Shown: positions 34,322 through 41,445, counted from the first letter of the stretch. The stretch is DNA of 64,000 nt from Streptomyces roseolilacinus (GCF_014649335.1 NZ_BMSV01000007.1:168677-232676); one strand, 5' to 3'. Notes: generated from the sequence alone by a model not told the origin. Numbers and translations: made by a program.

Positions 34322-34654
34322 TCAGGCCCCCAGCGGCGTGACGGCGACCGCACGGAACGAGATCCCGTGACGGGTCTGCCCGTTGAACGTGTTCTCCCAG
34401 TCCCGCGCCTTGAGCCCGATCACCGACACCGGCATCCCCGGCTTCAGGCCCTCGGGGAGGCCGGTCTGCGGGACGGTCACCTGGTACAGGTTCCCCTCCC
34501 CCTCGTCCGAGATCAGCAGACCCACCGTGGACAGGCCGGCACCGCTCTCCCGGTCCACCGCCCGCTCACCGGTCTGCTTGCTGACGAGCTTCGGCACGGG
34601 GGCCGTGGCCACGAACACCACGGCAGTCGACGTGTCCACCTTGAACGACGGCAT
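34322..34654 (-). CDS. SCO3933-like regulatory/accessory protein of the AICE
   Basis: 110 residues from ATG 34654 (MPSFKVDTSTAVVFVATAPV). It contains an OB-fold-like run: GLLISDEGEGNLYQVTVPQ, then VIGLKARDWE. Such a protein regularly precedes TraSA in Streptomyces elements and is often annotated as a regulatory protein, though the biochemical role is unknown. The start codon is 2 bp from the traSA operon frame, and the upstream region carries three of the four operator repeats. Confidence 0.8.
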   Translation of the reverse strand: MPSFKVDTSTAVVFVATAPVPKLVSKQTGERAVDRESGAGLSTVGLLISDEGEGNLYQVTVPQTGLPEGLKPGMPVSVIGLKARDWENTFNGQTRHGISFRAVAVTPLGA

Positions 34655-34695
34655 AGCTGTCTCCTCGTCCCTGAGGCCACCCCTTGTGAGCAACC

Positions 34696-34827
34696 TCTCT
34701 AGAGATGACTCCATAGAACAGCGCCTCTCTAGAGATGTCAACACGTCTCTAGAGAGGTTTCGGATTGGCCCCTGAGGCGAGCCGCCGGTTGGGGTGAACG
34801 CGTGATCGCCCCTAAGGTGTCTAGAGA
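34696..34827. promoter_or_regulatory. operator array (TCTCTAGAGA x 3 plus one variant) between transfer operon and GntR gene
   Basis: The perfect palindrome TCTCTAGAGA occurs at 34696-34705, 34726-34735 and 34746-34755. A one-mismatch copy (TGTCTAGAGA) lies at 34818-34827, directly before the GntR gene's ribosome binding site. The spacings between the first three starts are 30 and 20 bp, roughly helical multiples. These are the probable binding sites of the KorSA-like regulator controlling both divergent transcripts. Confidence 0.8.
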
Positions 34828-34843
34828 GGAAAGGAGGGATCAC

Positions 34844-35602
34844 ATGGCCACCCAGGGCAGCGGACGCCAGCCGAAGTACCAGCGCATCGCGGACGATCTG
34901 AGGGAAGCGATCCAGGCCGGCGAGTACGGCCCAGGTGATCGGCTACCGGGAGAGAACGACCTCATGGCCACTTACGAGGTGGCTCGCATGACGGCGCGGC
35001 AGGCACTCGGCGTGCTCCAGAACGAGGGCCTTGCCGAGTCGCGCAAGGGCGCCGGCGTATTCGTGCGCGCTTTCAAGCCGCTCAGGCGGCGAGGCATTCA
35101 GCGACTGTCCCGCGATCAGTGGGGAGCGGGGCGTTCCATCTGGTCGGCGGACATCGAGGACCGGACCCTAGTAGTCGACCAGGTGCAGGTGTCCGAAGCC
35201 GCGGCACCCGAGCGGATCAGTCGAGTGCTCGGCATGGAGGCCGGTGCGGCGACCTGCACGCGGAGTCGCCGTTTCGTTCTCGACGACAAGCCCGTCCTTC
35301 TGGCCACGTCTTACCTGCCCGCGGACTTGGTGGCGGGTTCGGCGATCACTCAGGAGGACACCGGCCCCGGCGGCATCTACGCCCGTTTGGCCGAGCTGGG
35401 CTACAAGCCCGTGCACTTCCGTGAGGAGATCCGTTGTCGGATGCCGTCGCAGGAGGAAGCGAGTCGGCTTCAGCTCTCGATGGGCACCCCGGTGATCATG
35501 ATTTGCCGTACGGCGTTCGCGGACGAGGGGCGACCCGTCGAGGTGAACGAGATGATCCTCGACTCCGCCGCGTACGTGCTGGAGTACGACTTCGACGCCT
35601 GA
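34844..35602 (+). CDS. korSA: GntR family regulator, KorSA-like kil-override repressor
   Basis: 252 residues from ATG 34844, with AAAGGAGGG at ideal spacing. An N-terminal GntR winged helix (PKYQRIADDLREAIQAGEYG, then NDLMATYEVARMTARQALGVL) is joined to a C-terminal UTRA domain (ICRTAFADEGRPVEVNEMIL, LEYDFDA end). In pSAM2-type elements KorSA represses transfer genes and itself, preventing lethal transfer expression. The operator repeats upstream on both sides support that role. An effector-binding UTRA pocket implies that a small molecule may relieve repression. It converges directly on the NERD gene without a gap. Confidence 0.92.
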   Translation: MATQGSGRQPKYQRIADDLREAIQAGEYGPGDRLPGENDLMATYEVARMTARQALGVLQNEGLAESRKGAGVFVRAFKPLRRRGIQRLSRDQWGAGRSIWSADIEDRTLVVDQVQVSEAAAPERISRVLGMEAGAATCTRSRRFVLDDKPVLLATSYLPADLVAGSAITQEDTGPGGIYARLAELGYKPVHFREEIRCRMPSQEEASRLQLSMGTPVIMICRTAFADEGRPVEVNEMILDSAAYVLEYDFDA

Positions 35603-36220
35603 TCAGCCGGTCCAGGTGCGGGCCTGCCGGGCCACGCTGTAGATGTGCGCCGCCTGATCGGGCGAGAGCACCGGTGACAGCCCCGACAGCACCCGGTCGA
35701 TGTGCTCGACCTCCAGGACGAGCACCGGCGGGTTCGCACCCTTGACCGTGAGTTTCGCCGCGTGGACCACGGAGATCACGGGTCGGACGGGGACGTCGAT
35801 CCCGCAGTGACGGGACAGGACGCGGGATACCCGGCGCGCTTCAGACTGACTGGCTGCGATGTGCCGAGTCCGGCTGCCGTTGATCGTGATCGCGATGTCG
35901 CCGTACCAGACGGTCTTCCCCGGATGCCGTTTCGAGTTGATGGTGAAGACGCCGGCGGGACCGATGGCGATGTGATCGATGTCCGTGCCGGTCGCCCATT
36001 GGATGGCGTGAAGGGTGAACCAGCCGCGGCCCCGGAGCCGGTCCAGGCGCTTACCGGTGAGCCGCTCACCTACGAGGCCGTCCTTCCAGCTGCGAAGCTT
36101 CGGTTCCGCCGACCATCGGTCCACCAGCCTGAGCAGCGGGTTCGGTTGCAGTTCCCGGATCTTGCGGCGTACCGCATCGCCCGCCCGATTCTGCGCCAAG
36201 TCATCCGGTAATGGCTGCAC
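35603..36220 (-). CDS. NERD domain protein carried by element 1
   Basis: 205 residues from GTG 36220 (AGGGGG upstream). The NERD (nuclease-related) domain covers about residues 45-160: LVGERLTGKRLDRL, then TDIDHIAIGPAGVFTINSKRH with the Asp and Lys expected of a restriction-endonuclease-like core. No partner helicase or other domain is fused to it. NERD proteins occur in defence islands and mobile elements. Here it sits outside the canonical AICE core, so it may be cargo such as an exclusion or defence factor. That role is inference. Confidence 0.85.
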   Translation of the reverse strand: MQPLPDDLAQNRAGDAVRRKIRELQPNPLLRLVDRWSAEPKLRSWKDGLVGERLTGKRLDRLRGRGWFTLHAIQWATGTDIDHIAIGPAGVFTINSKRHPGKTVWYGDIAITINGSRTRHIAASQSEARRVSRVLSRHCGIDVPVRPVISVVHAAKLTVKGANPPVLVLEVEHIDRVLSGLSPVLSPDQAAHIYSVARQARTWTG

Positions 36221-36312
36221 CCTGCCCCCTCATGCGTACGGCTCGACTGCCACACCATCACCCAGGCATGACCAGCGCCAAGAGTCCTATCGGTCATGAG
36301 TTGTTACAGGTT

Positions 36313-36408
36313 TCTCTACCTCATCAAGCACCCGGCTGCGCTCCGCTCCGCCGGGCGGGCTTCCCGGCTCCGCTCCGCGCGACGCTCCTGCCTTCGGCCC
36401 GCTCCGCG
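36313..36408. repeat. conserved non-coding module, copy A
   Basis: It starts TCTCTACCTCATCAAG, passes through GC-rich potential hairpins, and ends GACGCTCCTG-CCTTCGGCCCGCTCCG. The same start and end blocks, 63 instead of 68 bp apart, occur at 39803-39891 in element 2. Confidence 0.7.
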
Positions 36409-36579
36409 CGCGCTGCGCCGACGCCCGCCCCTACGGCTGGTAGGCCCAAGGGCATGAGCCGAGCCCCAACCGCCCGCGGTTCCCTCCTCGTCACGGACAT
36501 GCCTCCGGCGGGGGCGCTCCGACTCCGGGATGGCGGGGGCACCGTATGCGAGTGCCGGCCGTGGAGGGCTGAGGCGGGG

Positions 36580-36732
36580 AACTCCCATCCCGTCTGCCAT
36601 CGACCCAGGACAAGCCGAGCAGACACGGCACCGGGCGTCCAGGTCGTTCGTACAGTGGCGCGCTCCACCTGGACGCCCGGCACCGCGCCCGCTCCACTGA
36701 CGTGTGGGTCGACGGCAGACGGGATGGGAGTT
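36580..36732. repeat. large nested inverted repeat (cruciform-like) in element 1
   Basis: Outer arms 36580-36607 and 36705-36732 match at 27 of 28 positions. Inner arms 36626-36644 and 36667-36685 match at 17 of 19. The 22-nt tip is CGTTCGTACAGTGGCGCGCT plus CC. No coding frame explains it. It is a candidate origin, single-strand origin or transfer site of the element. Confidence 0.85.
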
Positions 36733-36760
36733 GGGGGTGAGCGGTGGATCTACGGGCGGG

Positions 36761-37462
36761 CTACTGGTGCAATACGTCATACATGCGACTCAGAAGTTCA
36801 TTTCGAGCTTCACGCGTGAGGTCAAGCAAGCTCTGAAAATCAGAGCCGAGGTTCGATAGGTGTCCGTCGTGAACGAGCCCACTCCACACATAGAGGGTGG
36901 TGTGAAGGTCTGCGGCCGCTTCCGAAAGCTTCTCAATAACATGATCAAGAACCTCGGCGGGCCCCTCAAGACGAAGTGAATTGATTTGTGCATTGAGTTG
37001 GTCAAGGGTCTCCGAAACTCGCCTTCCCTCCGCTTCGTCATTGAATGAACCAACGATTTCACCGTTCTCATCATGCTGGTCTATGAGAAGTTCTCCCGCC
37101 GCGAAGGTAGCCGTCAGGTAGTGATGGCATGCCGTCAGCGTTTCGGCATAGGTGCTGCGACGCGACTCCCACCGCGCCTGATCGCGTACGGCAACCGCGT
37201 TCCGGTCAACCTGCGCCAAGAGGGCGAGCGACTGTTGGTGAGCGATCTCCTGCCCTTTGCGTGCTTGTCGTAGGACGCCATATAGGGCCAAGCACCCGAC
37301 GATGATCGCCCCCATTGTGGCCAGTAGTCCATTAAGCAGTGTGTACTTCCATTCCTCCATCACTAGATGATGACTGAAGTCTGCGGGCAGCGCAGCAACG
37401 AACGTAAGTAACAGCGGGCTTGGAAGCTCCGCCATGCTGTGGGGCAGCGAGACAGCAACCAT
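36761..37462 (-). CDS. membrane-anchored coiled-coil protein of unknown function (element 1 cargo)
   Basis: Up to 233 residues; the start is uncertain (ATG 37462, 37435 or 37360; none has a clear ribosome binding site). One firm membrane helix (LLNGLLATMGAIIVGCLALYG) is followed by a cytosolic helical domain (LAQVDRNAVAVRDQARWESR, LDQLNAQINSLRLEG). Codon use is noticeably less GC-biased than in the rest of the element, suggesting separate acquisition. It lies at the right end of the element, where AICEs carry accessory genes such as entry-exclusion or defence factors. No family recognised. Confidence 0.7.
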   Translation of the reverse strand: MVAVSLPHSMAELPSPLLLTFVAALPADFSHHLVMEEWKYTLLNGLLATMGAIIVGCLALYGVLRQARKGQEIAHQQSLALLAQVDRNAVAVRDQARWESRRSTYAETLTACHHYLTATFAAGELLIDQHDENGEIVGSFNDEAEGRRVSETLDQLNAQINSLRLEGPAEVLDHVIEKLSEAAADLHTTLYVWSGLVHDGHLSNLGSDFQSLLDLTREARNELLSRMYDVLHQ

Positions 37463-37677
37463 CCGGCAGCGCCGCCGCTCTCAGCACCCCACACCTGTAG
37501 CTCGCATCGAAGGTCGGGGTGAGTGTCTGACACGAAGAGGTTGCGTGCCACAGCCGTGCCAGATCGAGTGGTCAACCGCGGTCAATGCAGGTGCGTAGTG
37601 GCTTCGACGACCGTCTGCGGTATCAGCGTCCCGTAGGACTGGTGACCAGTGAGGATGTGTCTGCGAGGGGCGCCAGG

Positions 37678-37720
37678 CTTACAAAGCAGATGTCGGCGGT
37701 TCGAAACCGTCCGCGCCCAC
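37678..37720. repeat. att core copy 2 (right end of element 1, left end of element 2)
   Basis: All 43 bp are identical to copy 1 in the tRNA. It is followed by CACCACGAAGG and a terminator hairpin. Confidence 0.95.
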
Positions 37721-37727
37721 CACCACG

Positions 37728-37760
37728 AAGGCCCCCGCAGCACATCGCTGCGGGGGCCTT
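37728..37760. terminator. hairpin after att copy 2
   Basis: A perfect 14-bp stem (AAGGCCCCCGCAGC with GCTGCGGGGGCCTT) and an ACATC loop. Confidence 0.85.
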
Positions 37761-37784
37761 TGACGGTAGAGATTGACGGCAGTC

Positions 37785-38159
37785 TCACTCGGGACGGCGC
37801 CGGCGGAGCAGCCGGTCCATGTGCCCCATCGCCTCCCTCCGACGCTCGTCGGAGACGTGCGTGTAGATGTTCATCGTGACGGCGATTTGCGAGTGCCCCA
37901 GGATCTCCATCACGACCCGCGCCGGCACGCCCGCGGCGAACAGGAGCGTTGCGCACCCGTGCCGGGCGTCGTGCAGCCGGATCCGGGGGAGCCCGGCCGC
38001 CTCCGCGATGCGCTGGAACGAGCGGCTGAGGTTCATCGGCTCGACCGTGCGGCCCGTACGCGTCGTGAAGACGTAGTCACTGTCCTGCCATTGCTGCCCC
38101 GCCGCGTCCCGCTGCATGGCCTGGCGGAGCCGCTGCCAGCGCAGCGGCGGCACGCACAT
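37785..38159 (-). pseudogene. integrase C-terminal fragment of element 2
   Basis: 124 codons of a tyrosine recombinase C-terminus: VFTTRTGRTVEPMNL, then RIRLHDARHGCATLL (His-x-x-Arg box), VVMEILGHSQIAVTMNIYTH (second His and the Tyr nucleophile) and the terminal DRLLRRRRPE. The N-terminal two thirds, including the first catalytic Arg, are absent; the fragment runs straight into the start region of the GntR gene. It belongs to a different integrase subgroup from the one in element 1 (GHSQIAVTMNIYTH versus GHSSVRAALIYQH), although both use the same att site. Confidence 0.88.
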
Positions 38160-38172
38160 GAGGGGGAGGGGG

Positions 38173-38958
38173 ATGACGCGGCTCCGACAGCAGCGCCCGA
38201 GGTACCACCGAATTGCGGATGACCTGCGGGGACAGATCGAACGGGGGGAGCTTCAGGCCGGTGAACAGCTCCCAACGGAGTTCGAACTGGTCGAACGGTA
38301 CGAGACGAGCCGCAACACGGTTCGGCTAGCCCTGCGACGCTTGACGGAAGAAGGACTCATCATTGCTGGTCAGGGGCGGGGTAGCTTCGTTCGTCGAAGC
38401 CTGACGCCGGCGGTGTGGGAGTGGTCGGTGTTGGAGTCGCGGGCGCGGCATGAGCCGGATGAACGCGGCGACCAATGGGCCGGCACTGTGGCCGAAAGTG
38501 GCCGCCAGGCCCGGCAGGAGGTCCGGGTGTCCATCCGCCGCCCGCCGCCCGCCGCCCGCCGCCCGAAGTCGCGGAGCGTCTCCGGTTGGATGCCGAGACC
38601 GCGTTGACCGTCGTCCGGGAAGGAGCGCGCATGGTCGACCAGGACCCGTACGCCTTGGCTGACTCCTACTTCCCTGAGGAGTCGGCCCGGGGCACGCCGC
38701 TCATGCTGCCGGAAGACGTATGGGCACCCGGCGGCATCCTGGCCGGCATCGGCCTCGTACAGGCTCGCTACTGCGACGAGATCACCGTTGAGGATGCCGA
38801 CTCGTGCGGAGATCGAAAGACTGTCGCCGCCCTCCGCGACTCCCGTCGCCGTCCACATGCGTACGGGATACGACGAGAACGATCGACCCCTACGGGTAAT
38901 GATCACGATCCTTCCGGGAGACCGTCATGTCATCACGTACGACGTCTCGGCGGAGTGA
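38173..38958 (+). pseudogene. GntR family regulator broken by heptamer expansion and a second frameshift
   Basis: From ATG 38173 the first 121 codons give a GntR winged helix (YHRIADDLRGQIERGELQAG, RNTVRLALRRLTEEG) and the start of a UTRA domain. At 38536-38563 the sequence CGCCGCC stands four times in a row. With two copies the frame would read Ile-Arg-Arg-Pro-Pro-Pro-Glu-Val-Ala-Glu and continue the UTRA domain (RMVDQDPYALADSYFPEE), which is now in another frame. One extra base near 38787-38790 brings the end (RPLRVMITILPGDRHVITYD, stop at 38958) back into the original frame: 14 + 1 = 15 inserted bases. As it stands translation stops at 38607. Confidence 0.85.
38536..38563. repeat. heptamer tandem repeat, 4 copies, inside the GntR pseudogene
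   Basis: CGCCGCC x 4. Two copies would restore the regulator's frame through the UTRA domain. It has the same 7-bp unit length as the arrays at 5231 and 14443. Confidence 0.9.
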
Positions 38959-38983
38959 GCGAGCCCCACAGGAGCAAGCAGGC

Positions 38984-39652
38984 GTGAAGGCACTGAGAAG
39001 CATCGACTCGACACTTCCGCGCGACGTGTGCCCTGAACAGGTTTGGTACACGTCCTACGGCTCGAACATGCACCTGGATCGGCTGGCCGCGTACATCCAA
39101 GGGGGGCAGCCTCCAGGGGCCGCGAGGGAGTATCCGGGGTGCCGCAACCCCACAATGCCGGCACGGTCCATCCCCGTGGAGCTCACGGGCGCGATGTACT
39201 TCGCAACCGAATCGCCTGCGTGGGGAGGCGGCAGGGCCTTCTACGATCCGCACGCCAGTGGGCGCGTGCTGGCGAGGGCGCACCTGGTGACCGCTCAGCA
39301 GTTCGCTGACATTGCGGCTCAGGAGATGTACCGAGCACCGGATTCGGATCTCGACCTGACCAACGCGCTGACGCAGGGTCGAGCCGTGCTGGGGGAGGGC
39401 CGGTACGAGACGCTCGTGTGCGCCGGGCAAGTCGACGGCATGCCCGTGCTGACGTTCACAGCCCCGTGGGGCATGAGTGACGTCCAATGACTTCCTCCCT
39501 CCCCCGCCTACGTGCGCTTCCTGGCGTCGGGCTTGTTGTCGGCCGGTGCTTGGGATGTGGAGGCGATTGCTGCGTACGTCGCGGCTTGTCCTGGCGCGGC
39601 GGGCCACTGGACGGAGCGAGGTATCTTCGAGCTGCTGAGTGAAGACGCGTGA
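38984..39652 (+). pseudogene. gamma-glutamylcyclotransferase-like protein with in-frame stop
   Basis: GTG 38984 has AGGAG nine bases upstream; the first stop is at 39488-39490 after 168 codons. The N-terminal part (VWYTSYGSNMHLDRLAAYI) and following blocks (MYFATESPAWGGGRAFYDP, RAHLVTAQQFADIAAQEMY) match the Streptomyces GGCT-fold proteins that are often annotated, misleadingly, as histone deacetylase. After the TGA the same frame continues through AYVRFLASGLLSAGAWDVEA to GHWTERGIFELLSEDA and a stop at 39652, which is the normal end of these proteins. So a nonsense change, or compensating small indels, has cut off the last 50 residues. Confidence 0.75.
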
Positions 39653-40074
39653 GGGGCGCTGGCGAATAGCCTTGCGGCCACCCTCCGGCCAAGAAGCTGA
39701 CTGAAGGGCCCGCAGAACAAGGGAAGTAGCAGGTCGAAGGCCACTTACTCCTCGTTCGTGTCACGGTCTTGAAAACCGTCGCCGCCGAGGCGGGTAAAAC
39801 TTTCCCTACTTCATCAAGGCGCCCGCCGCGCACAGCGCGGCGCGCGCGGCCCGGTCGCCCGGGCCGACGCTCCTGTCTCCGCCCCGCTCCGGCCCGGCCC
39901 GGCCGCACGCCTAACAGCTCGGGTTGATAGTGGGAGAAACCCGCTGTGGCTGGGGCGGTCGGTTCCATGGCTTTAAGATGCGTGAAACTTTCCGAGATGA
40001 GACCCTGATGATGGGATCATCCTACGGAGTGAGGCGGCCCCGTTAGACGTGGGAAAAATCAGCGAGGTCCTGTC
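39653..40074. other. non-coding stretch of element 2
   Basis: 422 bp without a supportable gene. It contains copy B of the non-coding module (39803-39891) and, near the right, the promoter region of the secreted-protein gene, noticeably lower in GC (AAACTTTCC, ATGATGGGATCATCC). Confidence 0.6.
39803..39891. repeat. conserved non-coding module, copy B
   Basis: It opens with TTCCCTACTTCATCAAG and closes with GACGCTCCTG-TCTCCGCCCCGCTCCG, with self-complementary GC-rich sequence between (GCCCGGTCGCCCGGGC, CCGCGC/GCGCGG). It corresponds to copy A at 36313-36408. Both lie about 1.37 kb to the left of the next att copy. Confidence 0.65.
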
Positions 40075-40572
40075 ATGAAGCTTGGGCGTATTGCGGCTGC
40101 GGCAGTTCTTGCGGCGTCCATCCCGTTCGTGGGCACAGCCCAGCCTGCTGCGGCAGCAAATACACACACTGTCACCCTCCAAGGGACTATGGAGGTTGTT
40201 GAATGTTGTGGATTGTTCGGTGCAAGTGACAAACAAATACGCGATATCAATCGCTCAGTTCGCCTTACTCACGGTCAAGCGGAATTGTTCAAGGAAACGG
40301 TCTGCGCGGGGGGTGAAGCCAGAGGTGAGCTGCGTGTAAACGTGCGGGTGCGAAGTTCCGAAGCTCTTGTCGTCGTCCCGACCCTAAGATTGTTCGAAGG
40401 CTCAAGCTGTAGCAACCTTGATCTCGATGGGCAAGGGCTTGGTGGGGGTCGAAATCTCCCCTTGGGTACCGCGCAGACGTGGGTCTTGAATGCATTTAAC
40501 AACGAATTCCACTCGGCTGATTATGCCAGCGCGTGGTTTAGCGTTATCCATAAGATTGGACCGGGCGGCTGA
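40075..40572 (+). CDS. secreted protein of unknown function (element 2 cargo)
   Basis: 165 residues. A clear Sec signal peptide (MKLGRIAAAAVLAASIPFVG, cleavage near AAA-NTHT) is followed by a mature domain of about 135 residues with four cysteines (EVVECCGLFG, ETVCAGGEA, GSSCSNLD), predicted mostly beta. Codon use is lower in GC than the surroundings, a mark of recent import. It is the only intact protein gene in element 2 apart from short frames. No family recognised; it could be an exported effector, an inhibitor or a surface protein. Confidence 0.75.
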   Translation: MKLGRIAAAAVLAASIPFVGTAQPAAAANTHTVTLQGTMEVVECCGLFGASDKQIRDINRSVRLTHGQAELFKETVCAGGEARGELRVNVRVRSSEALVVVPTLRLFEGSSCSNLDLDGQGLGGGRNLPLGTAQTWVLNAFNNEFHSADYASAWFSVIHKIGPGG

Positions 40573-40752
40573 AACTGGCTATCTGGCTTCATCTACTCAA
40601 CATGCTTGTCCAGGGGGGGTCTCCCCGACAGCCACGCGCCGACGGGAAGTGCGCGCAGCACTCGGCCGTCCGCCTGGACACGCGCACAACCCATCAGTCC
40701 GAGCCCTGCGGAGACGAGCACGCCTGTTAGGAGCCATCTCATTTGGCGGATT

Positions 40753-41041
40753 GGGTTGGCTGTCGGTCGTGGTGGGAATTGTTGAGCGGCTGGTGCCGGA
40801 GGCGCCGTCGCGGCCGCAGGGTGGTGGCCGGCGTCGGCACGGTGACCGGGAGGTACTCGCTGCGATCGTGTTCGTGGCCACGTCGGGCTGTACGTGGCAA
40901 CAGCTGCCGAAGGCGTCGTTCGGGCCGTCGGGGGCAACAGCTCACCGACGCTTTTCCGAGTGGAGCAAGGCCCGGGTGTGGACCAGGCTCCACCCCTGGC
41001 TGCGGTGGGGCGCTCGTGTGTCCCAGGTGTCACCGATGTGA
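40753..41041 (+). pseudogene. IS5 family transposase, N-terminal fragment
   Basis: The frame around GIVERLVPEAPSRPQGGGRR, then EVLAAIVFVATSGCTWQQLP, SFGPSGATAHRRFSEWS and ARVWTRLH matches the DUF4096 N-terminal domain of IS5-type transposases. The DDE catalytic part is missing; after about 40995 the frame runs into unrelated sequence and stops at 41041. No terminal inverted repeats can be identified. Confidence 0.75.
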
Positions 41042-41171
41042 GCCCGGTCGAGATGACGGCAGAATGTGACGGCAACGAGAGCGTACAAGCCCAGTCAGAC
41101 AGGCACCGGCCCGTCGGAGGCGAACCCGCGCCGCAACTCCTAGCGCGGGTTTGGATGGTCATCCGGTCGAA

Positions 41172-41214
41172 CTTACAAAGCAGATGTCGGCGGTTCGAAA
41201 CCGTTCGCGCCCAC
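41172..41214. repeat. att core copy 3 (left end of element 3), one mismatch
   Basis: 42 of 43 bases match copy 1; the T arm/acceptor junction reads CCGTTCGCG instead of CCGTCCGCG. Confidence 0.95.
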
Positions 41215-41222
41215 CAGGAAAT

Positions 41223-41252
41223 AGGCCCCCAGTCGATCACGACTGGGGGCCT
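41223..41252. terminator. hairpin after att copy 3
   Basis: A 13-bp perfect stem (AGGCCCCCAGTCG with CGACTGGGGGCCT), loop ATCA. Compared with the hairpin after copy 4, the T-A pair is replaced by C-G on both sides, i.e. the pairing is conserved. Confidence 0.85.
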
Positions 41253-41274
41253 CTGACATCCACATCCATGTGAC

Positions 41275-41445
41275 TCACAGGCCCGCGTTGTTGTCCTGGA
41301 CGACGTGGGGGTAGGCGTTCACCGGCACGGTGATCTGGCTGCGGCCGAGGATCTCCTTCACGAGGCGGGGCGGGATGGCGGTGGCGGTGGCGGTGGGGAG
41401 CGTCGCCGTACCGTGGCGGGTGTCATGCAGCCGGACGATGCGAAG
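41275..41445 (-). pseudogene. integrase C-terminal fragment of element 3 (degenerate)
   Basis: About 55 codons ending at 41275: IVRLHDTRHGTATLPTATAT (His-x-x-Arg box, with the following helix eroded), LVKEILGRSQITVPVNAYPH (the second catalytic His changed to Arg, Tyr kept) and HVVQDNNAGL, after which the last 15 or so residues are lost. Clearly non-functional and more diverged than the fragment in element 2. Confidence 0.8.

Larger units (their letters stand above)
36221..36760. other. 540-bp non-coding region of element 1 with structured DNA
   Basis: No supported gene; overlapping frames here are low-complexity Arg/Ala/Pro artefacts. It contains a GC-rich module at 36313-36408 that has a counterpart in element 2, and a large interrupted inverted repeat at 36580-36732. 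In rolling-circle AICEs such non-coding stretches can carry the origin, the second-strand origin or the transfer locus. Confidence 0.7.
28077..37720. mobile_element. intact AICE integrated in tRNA-Val (element 1)
   Basis: About 9.6 kb bounded by the 43-bp att repeats at 28077 and 37678. It has the complete gene set of a pSAM2/SLP1-type actinomycete integrative and conjugative element: integrase and excisionase at the left end, a RepSA-like initiator, a run of small spread and transfer genes, a single FtsK-like TraSA, a GntR-type KorSA regulator with operators, and two unplaced genes (NERD protein, coiled-coil membrane protein) at the right. All core reading frames are intact, so it may still excise. 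Confidence 0.9.
37678..41214. mobile_element. relic of a second integrated element (element 2)
   Basis: Bounded by att copies 2 and 3. It retains the C-terminal third of an integrase next to its left att, a GntR gene with two frameshifts, a gene with an in-frame stop, a non-coding module shared with element 1, one intact secreted-protein gene and a piece of an IS5 transposase. Rep, tra and spd genes are gone. Confidence 0.8.

Noticed and set aside
36316..36780. Overlapping frames of 100-200 codons in the cruciform region of element 1
   Set aside because: All are Arg/Pro/Ala/Ser artefacts. They appear in several frames on both strands and change character at the inverted repeat; no ribosome binding sites.
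38984..39490. Annotating the GGCT-like gene as a histone deacetylase
   Set aside because: The YGSNM start and overall pattern are those of the gamma-glutamylcyclotransferase fold. The deacetylase label in related entries appears to be a propagated misannotation, and no arginase/deacetylase metal motif is present.
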